Origin: Narthecium ossifragum
Lineage: Eukaryota > Streptophyta > Magnoliopsida > Dioscoreales > Nartheciaceae
Direction: 5' to 3'
DNA length: 64,000 nucleotides
Assembly: GCA_963920575.1 (NCBI GenBank)
Contig: OY986974.1
Span: forward strand, 20,812,248-20,876,247
This document shows positions 57,871 through 64,000 of this stretch, one piece after another (positions within the stretch are counted from its first letter, which is position 1; every line of letters begins with the position of its first letter). Position numbers and translations under genes: made by a program. The notes under the pieces are model-generated. The model was not told where the DNA came from. It made no database searches and worked only from the letters and a program-made list of their open reading frames with translations.

Positions 57871-59436
57871 AGGCAGACCAGAGACAGTAGAGTGACCTTG
57901 GCAGCAGTATCAGCTCGGCAGTGGCAGATGCTGGAGACAGTCAGTCAGTTTGGACTTGACTTCGAGGACCGGGCGACAGGTGGTTTCCTGTATGCTGTTC
58001 GCAGCATTCCAGTTCTTTTGGCCAGGGTGATCGAGGCACAGGCTGGAGACCCAGAGCTCGTGGAGACCTGTGCGGCGGTCGGCACCGAGCACGCGGTTGA
58101 GGGCTGGATAGTATCGACAGACAGTGGGCTACTCTTCAGAGGCAGAGTTGCAGTTCCAGCTGACCCGGCGTTGCGAGAGGAGATCCTTCACGAGTTCCAC
58201 CACTCCTGCTTCGCCGTTCACCCAGGGAGCACCAAGATGTACCACGACCTTCGCCGACAGTTCTGGTGGTGCGGGATGAAGAGGTCAGTAGCTGAGTTCG
58301 TCTCCAGATGCCTCACCTGTCAGAGGGTGAAGGCAGAGCACAGGCGGACCCCAGGTTTGTTGCAGCCACTTCCCGTGCCAGAGTGGAAGTGGGAGCATAT
58401 AGCTATGGACTTCGTCACCGGGCTACCCAGGTCACCGAGGGGGAATGATGCGATTTGGGTCATCGTCGATCGACTGACCAAATCGGCTCATTTACTCCCC
58501 ATGAGGACTACAGATCCAGTTGCCAGACTGAGTCAGAGGTACATTGACTAGGTAGTACGACTGCACGGTATCCCAGTGTCGATAGTGTCAGACAGAGATC
58601 CCAGATTCACTGGCCGGTTCTGGAGCAGCTTCCAGGACTCCTTGGGGACAGCACTGACGTTCAGCACAGCTTTTCACCTTCAGACAGATGGGCAGTCATA
58701 GCGGACTATCCAGATCTTGGAAGACATGCTCAGAGCATGTGTGCTAGACGCTGGAGGTACTTGGGAGCAGCACGTGACTTTGGTGGAGTTTGCCTACAAC
58801 AACAATTTCCATGCCAGTTTGGGTTTTGCACCATTTGAGGCATTGTACGGCAGACCGTGTCGCTCACCGGTGTGTTGGACTGAGGTTGGGGAGGCGTCCC
58901 TTACCGGTCCGGACATCATCAGACAGTCGTTAGAGAGGCTGGCTCAGATCAGGCAGAGGCTTCTGACTGCACAGAGCAGGCAGAAGAGCTACGCAGACCG
59001 CAGGCGACGACCCCTGGAGTTCGCAGTTGGCGACAGAGTGCTACTGAAGGTGTCCCCGCGCAGAGGGTCGATCAGGTTCGGTAGCAGGGGTAAGCTAGCT
59101 CCGAGGTTCACGGGTCCTTTTGAGATCATCAGGCGCGTCGGAGCAGTCGCCTACCAGTTGGCTCTACCTCCGCACATGTCAGCAGTTCACCCCACCTTCC
59201 ACGTGTCTATGCTGAGGAAGTATATTCCAGATCCTTCTCACGAGATCAGACACGACGACCTCGAGGTTGAGGAGGATGCCACCTACATAGAGCAGCCAGT
59301 ACAGATCATGGATAGACGGGATCAGGTGCTCAGAGGCAGATCGTTACCGTTGGTCATGGTCAGGTGGAGACATGGCAGTGCAGAGAGTCTGACTTGGGAG
59401 CGAGAGGATCGCATGCATCGGGAGTTTCCCTGACTG
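57871..59436 (+). pseudogene. chromovirus integrase with chromodomain
   Basis: HHCC finger [20 protein letters not shown] to CLTCQRVK (about 58190-58330); first Asp in [11 protein letters not shown], second in [16 protein letters not shown] at 58549 interrupts YID-VVRLHG. Another at 58699 falls exactly where the third catalytic residue (Glu of DGQSERT in the family) should be. The C-terminus has VGDRVLLKVSPRRGSIRFGS and a chromodomain-like end LPLVMVRWRHGSAESLTWER, the Tekay/Del arrangement that directs insertion to chromatin. Confidence 0.9.
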
Positions 59437-59579
59437 TTCACCTCTTCAGGTAGTTTCCTTGTTGTGGGCGTTGGCGCCCCCAGCTGTAGCCTTGTTTGTG
59501 CAGGTAGGCTTAGTTGTTTCTCTTTTCCCCGGCTTCAACCTTGAATTTCGGGACGAAATTCTTTTTAAGGTGTTTAGGT
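59437..59579 (+). promoter_or_regulatory. chromovirus 3' region and polypurine tract
   Basis: GGGACGAAATTCTTTTTAAG at 59549-59568 is the conserved pre-PPT block of plant chromoviruses; the purine run that normally follows is degraded to GTGTTTAGG before the 3' LTR. Confidence 0.7.
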
Positions 59580-61989
59580 TGTGAGGGCCCGTCCCTCAGA
59601 TCAGACTCGACAACGTGGGTCGAGAGCCGGTTTCCTGTTGGTTTGGTTCCGCGTCGGGCACGATCGGGCGATCGTGTGGCGGTTTTGGACCCCGGGGGCA
59701 TTTTGGTAAATATGTCCTCTGGTGGTCGGTTTCACACCCGCGTTCCACACACTGACTTTGATTGATGTATGTGTTTGATTAGAATCCCTAGGGTGCGTCC
59801 GATCGGAGGATCGGAGCTCGATCGGAAAAGATCGATTTGGACGGCTGAGATAGATTTGGAATTTCTATATAAGGCCTGTCTCTTTCTTCTTTTTCCTTCT
59901 CTTCTTCTCCTGTCATTTTCTCCTTCCCTCTCTCATTCGGCTGAGCTAGGGTTTGGAGTCTTGGACTTCGGATCACGGATCTTGTCGGCTTGACCAGCGG
60001 GACGCGTGGAGGAGCTACCCTACTTGATCAAGTAGGTGTTTCTACCTCGATCCTTGGATCGGGTTCTCCTAGGATAGGATTATTGCTCTTTCGCTGTAGG
60101 AATACATGTTAGAATGGTTTGTAACTCTTTGTATGTGTGGGGTAACTCATTTCCTGTATTCCTACGTTGAGATTTCAGTATTTGAACGGTTGGTTTCCAT
60201 ATTATCGCCGTTTTGTCGGTTTTTGTCCATTTGGACCTACATAAGAGATTTAACCGTCGAAAACTGGATTTCTTCACTCCATTAGCTTCCCCTTTGCTAA
60301 ATATACTTGCTTGCAAGATTTCATCTTATTCCAACGTGATTTGATACTTGAAATCCAAAGAAATGGATTTCCGACACTGTTCTGATGAACTGTGCCAAGG
60401 CTCGACGGTCGATCGGTGCATCGACCGTCAAGTGTTGTTTTACCCTTTCTGGGCCCGACGATCGACCGTCGCATCGACCGTCGGGCTATGTTGGGATTTT
60501 GGACTCCCACGGTCGATGGATCGATCGACCGTGGGATCTTCTCCTTTTCGCCTTTTACCTGACGGTCGACCGTCGGATCGACCGTCGCATCGACCGTCAG
60601 GCGCTGTTTGGTTTTGGGCTTCTCAGGGTCGATGGGTGGATCGACCGTCGCCCTTGGCTTTCTTCGCATGGGTCTCACGGTCGATCGCCGGATCGACCGT
60701 GGCATCGTCCGTGGCCTCACGGTCGATCCCCGGATCGACCGTGACATCTTCTGTGACCCTTTGAACTTGATTTTCAGGTATTTTTTGGATGGTTTTGATG
60801 AGGGATTAGTATCTAAACATGTTGGGAAGCATGTAGGGGGATTTGATGAGATTTTCAAAGGATTTCCATTTGGTTTGAGATTGATTCAAATGTTCTTTCT
60901 TTCTTTAGAAAACCTATGGTTCTACTTGCAATTAATACATGATTGATTGTAATTAAGTGCAGTTATTTGCTTAGCCATTAGCTAGCTATGAGTGCTAGCT
61001 AATGAGGAATTGTAGAACCTTAGCCTCTTGCCGGCGAGTGCCGAGGGCTATTGTATATCTGTGGAACTTATAACTGTTGATGTAGCATGTAGAGACATCT
61101 AGGATAGATGTTTGCCTAGGCCCATGCATTGTGTGCATTAGAGGCATTTGAGGTTAGGCGGGCGATGGTTTAGGTCGCCGATCCGAGGCTCTCGGGTAGC
61201 TCGGATCTAGCCTTAGGACCGTGGATGGATAGTCAGGAGTAGGATGTGATTATTGATCAAGTCTCTTGTCTTTTGAGGATTCACGCTAGTTGACTCTGAT
61301 CGGTATTTGAGGTTTATAGGTCGTGTCGTCTTCCAAGGCCAAGTGCTAATGATGCAACCGATGTGTTCCCGACGTGGTCCCCAGGCAGTGGTATCCCTGC
61401 TGGGTAAGGGTGATCCTGCATGGTACTGTTCCCCTGTCAGTGCTTAGGGTGATCTTGGTAGAGTGACCAAGAGAGAGGTTCATGAAAGGAGCCCTTGGGA
61501 CATCGGTGGGTTATGGGACCCGTGGCATCCGTTAGACTTAGGCTGGGAGACAACACTGTTGTTGTTTTCCTCCTTTCAGTGTGCCGTAGAGTAGAACCCT
61601 ACTAAGCTTATCGCTCACTCCTACCCGGGCTGCGTTTGCAGGTGCAGGCGGCAGTTCTTCTTCGGTGGAGCCGGCTGGGTCGGCTTTTGGCGGCGCGAGT
61701 ACATCCAGAGGCGCTTGAGGTTGCTGGAGGATGATTCGTCGTACATTTTGATATATGTTTATATGTTGTAACCATTTTGGAGATCTTTTGGGATTTTGTA
61801 TAAATCTGTATATTGGAACTCAGACAGTGTACGACTTGATGTTATATTATGATTAAATCTGTTTAGCCTCTGCAATATAATTGTTTAAATTATTTATCTT
61901 TTCCGCTTTGTATCGCGCCGGTTGATGATGAATAGTGTTAGGACCCTCACGCCCCGTCCTGGATGGGTTTTCTGGGTCGGGGTGTGACA
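59580..61989 (+). repeat. chromovirus 3' LTR
   Basis: 2410 bp, starts TGTGAGGGCCCG, ends GGGTCGGGGTGTGACA. It differs from the 5' LTR mostly by transitions and by lacking one 12-bp GCATCGACCGTC/GGATCGACCGTC unit near 60590. Conserved blocks are at 61156-61233 and 61579-61654. Confidence 0.9.
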
Positions 61990-61994
61990 GGCTA

Positions 61995-63392
61995 GGCTTC
62001 AGGAATCACTTCACTCAGATTTAGGTTCTTCTCTTCTCAATGGTTCATATAATACTCAGTTAAGGGATTCACATCCCAATCACCTTAACCGGAAGATATG
62101 GAACTATAAACCTAACAAAATACAAAAGTGTCTCTTCCTACAATTGATTCTTCTTTATTATAGTTCTAACTTCATCCAACCCAAACCTAAGAACACACGA
62201 TACTGGCTGTCACTACAGGCAACACGCAGCAAAAGTTCATCGGGACAAAGCCCTAACTCTATCTAACCGGATCTCTAAGAATACACAATACCAACTCTCA
62301 CAATCGGCAATGCATAGCAAAGATTCCTCGAGATAGAGCCCCAACCTTGTCTTATCAGATCCATAAGAATACACAATACCAGCTGTCACTACGGGCAATG
62401 CATAGAAAAGGTCTCGAGAAACTCGATAGGAGAATCAAAAGAGATAACTATGGGATCACAATATCATAAAAGAAGCATGACTGAGTTTATAATATTAACC
62501 ATCCACTTAGAAATCTATAATCTGAAAATAATCTTTGAATATCCAATACATAGAAAAGAGTTTAACAATAAAGATTAAAACTATGAACCATTGTTGGAGA
62601 AGAAGCCCTAGTTCTCGTTAGATCATCCGTCCACCTTGCCACGAATGGAGATTCCTTCATCTTCTTCCTTTAAAAAACGTCCAGAAAAAAGCCTCCAAAA
62701 ACGTCCAAGAACCCCCTTTTGATTAACCCTAAGTTTCCTATTTATAGCCCAAAGTCTCTCCATCCTCAGATTAGATCTAAACCGTTGATTTTCTTCACTG
62801 GGAAAGTAGGATCGATCCTTTCATAGGTGTAGGATCGATCCTTTGCATCAAAATCTTCAATTTCTGACTACGCCCGACTTGGATCGATCCTACTATAGGT
62901 GTCGGATCGATCCTACTCAGTAGGATGGATAGTAGAATCGATCCTACTATGAACAGCTGGAAAATATGTGTGTTCTGTCAGGTCTGCGCATAGACGGATC
63001 AATCCTTCTATGGGTGTCGGATCGATCCTTCTTTTCAGAGTATTTACTGTTTTGCCATCCAGACTGCGCCGTTGGTACTAAAATTGTTGTAACTTCCTCT
63101 ATGAAACTCGGAATCACGAACCGTAAAATTCTCCAGAAACTAGACTTCAAGAGCTTTCCAATTATATATGGAATATCATCTGGTTCTTCATGAGCAGGTA
63201 CAGTTTAATCTTTAAAGTTGATCCGTATACTCTCTTCCAGCTTCTTTTAGCTCCAATTTCCTGGATTTTTCAAAAAACTATGTGAAGCATATAAAAGTAT
63301 AAAAATAATGCTAAAGAAGTTGATTAAGGGTGAAGATATAGCAATTGAGATGGTTATAAGGTTGTTCAGTGTGCACTTTCATGCACCCATCA
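61995..63392 (-). repeat. Athila-like 5' LTR, beginning portion
   Basis: Resumes at GGCTTCAGGAATCACTTCAC exactly where 52335 stopped. TATAAATAG is at 62738-62746; GGATCGATCC is at 62809, 62832, 62881, 62904 and 63019, one more exact copy than in the partner LTR. Confidence 0.85.
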
Positions 63393-63540
63393 CCGCTCGG
63401 ATCTCCCCCCCCCCTCTAGCGCCGATCGGATCTCCCCACCTCTGTCCCCCCGTCGGCTCTCCTCTGGAGTCGTGATCTCCACTGACCCACCGTCTTCCAC
63501 GCCGGCGTCTCCAATCCGTTCAAAGCTCTTCCCCTGCGCC

Positions 63541-63658
63541 CCCTGTTCATGGACCTCCGGCGAGTTTGGCGCCCCTGTTCGTGGATCTCCGACGAGTTTG
63601 GCGCCCCTGTTCGTGGATCTCCGACGAGTTTGGTGCCCTGTTTGTGGATCTCCAGCGT
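63541..63658. repeat. 32-bp tandem repeat, right part of Harbinger-like element
   Basis: Nearly four units of CCTGTTCGTGGATCTCCGAC followed by GAGTTTGGCGCC, with start points at about 63543, 63575, 63607 and 63638. Confidence 0.85.
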
Positions 63659-64000
63659 GTGCTATAGTGAGGAGATCGCTCGAGTTATTCCCTGCCTTTG
63701 AAATCCAAAGCTCCGACGAGTTCGACCGGTGCTGTGGAGGAGCATGACGTTTTCGCCTTTTGTATCAACTGATGCAATACATATCAATCAAACAGAAAAC
63801 CAACTAATATTGTATCAGTTGATACAAGCAACCAAACAAACAGCTAATGCTAATACTACATCAACTGATGCACTGCATCAACCAAACGCCCCCTTAGACT
63901 TTTTCTCTCTTACATTGTACTCTCAAGACCATGCCATCCTTATCCCATACCTCCACATTAATGTGGCACCCTCCCAACTTCTTTATTACCAACTCACCAC

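Larger units (their letters stand above)
52336..61989 (+). mobile_element. Tekay-type chromovirus (Ty3) with both LTRs
   Basis: Perfect GGCTA duplication (52331-52335 and 61990-61994); LTRs 52336-54755 and 59580-61989; PBS, gag, protease, RT, RNase H, integrase and chromodomain in one frame. By eye the LTRs differ at a few per cent, mainly transitions, so it is the youngest layer of the nest. The polyprotein has five in-frame TAG codons and no frameshift. The LTR termini match the three solo LTRs (TGTGAG ... GTGTGACA). Confidence 0.9.
45925..63392 (-). mobile_element. Athila/Tat-type Ty3 retrotransposon, RT-deleted
   Basis: Minus-strand element. Its 3' LTR (element sense) is 45925-47544; its 5' LTR is 52142-52335 continued at 61995-63392 after the chromovirus insertion. 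Flanks CCACT (45920-45924) and CCGCT (63393-63397) agree at 4 of 5. A tRNA-Asp-type PBS, gag, the RNase H end and integrase are recognisable; RT is missing. It needs helper proteins or is dead. Confidence 0.8.
45178..63893. mobile_element. PIF/Harbinger-like non-autonomous element, split by Athila-like element
   Basis: Ends GGGGGGGTTTGGTTG at 45178 and CAACCAAACGCCCCC at 63879 are inverted; TTA flanks both sides (45175-45177, 63894-63896). TTA duplication with a GGGnGTTTGGTTG terminus is the PIF/Harbinger (Tourist) signature. Own sequence is 45178-45924 plus 63393-63893, about 1.25 kb, without transposase. Subterminal regions hold TGCATCA-TGATGCA palindromes; the body is minisatellite. Confidence 0.85.
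37495..64000 (+). mobile_element. Copia 2, opened by three large insertions
   Basis: Native sequence is 37495-38080, 42767-43182, 44286-45177 and 63894-64000. Gag, protease, GAG-pre-integrase and integrase follow each other correctly once LINE C, the hAT-like element and the Harbinger-like element are set aside. RT lies beyond the window. No 5' LTR is recognised. It has several stops of its own. Confidence 0.75.

Overview
This is a plant nuclear window, almost certainly from an angiosperm with a repeat-rich genome. The evidence is GT-AG introns, a CC-NB-LRR resistance-gene relic, plant-type LINEs, plant Copia, Athila/Tat and Tekay-type chromovirus LTR retrotransposons, and plant hAT-like and PIF/Harbinger-like DNA elements. 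I see no intact host gene. A 200-base run of N (17248-17447) is an assembly gap of suspiciously round size.

Positions 1-23,200 hold host-gene relics among small repeats. On the minus strand these are a DEUBAD-domain (GATA26/27-like) fragment (1241-1656), a CC-NB-LRR pseudogene (9802-12490) with an internal deletion and frame shift, and two exons of a 3-hydroxyacyl-CoA dehydrogenase (21632-22072). Around them lie a 5'-truncated LINE with a 17-bp target duplication (4171-6619), a 66-bp SINE-like insertion with a 16-bp duplication (12887-12984), an orphan LTR-retrotransposon primer-binding site (14326), a minisatellite running into the gap, and palindromic MITE-like elements (21087-21590 and 22396-22622).

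Positions 23,200-37,276 are a LINE split by a minus-strand Copia element (23456-36225). The Copia is in turn split by a solo LTR (27776-35042), which contains a second solo LTR (31300-34092). Both solo LTRs have perfect 5-bp target duplications.

Positions 37,495-64,000 are a plus-strand Copia element opened by three independent insertions: (i) a LINE (38081-42766) holding a solo LTR (38533-40808); (ii) a hAT-like element (43183-44285); (iii) a Harbinger-like element (45178-63893, TSD TTA). The Harbinger-like element holds a minus-strand Athila/Tat-type element (45925-63392), whose LTR holds the youngest insertion, a nearly complete Tekay-type chromovirus (52336-61989, TSD GGCTA). The layering gives a relative insertion order.

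No gene set here works as a pathway. The shared signals are in the transposons. The exact palindrome GGATCGATCC occurs at least 16 times, only in LTRs of three unrelated families, mostly just upstream of a TATA box. Two blocks of about 75 bases are conserved between otherwise diverged TGTGAGG-type LTRs. The chromovirus polyprotein is broken only by in-frame TAG codons, with no frameshift.
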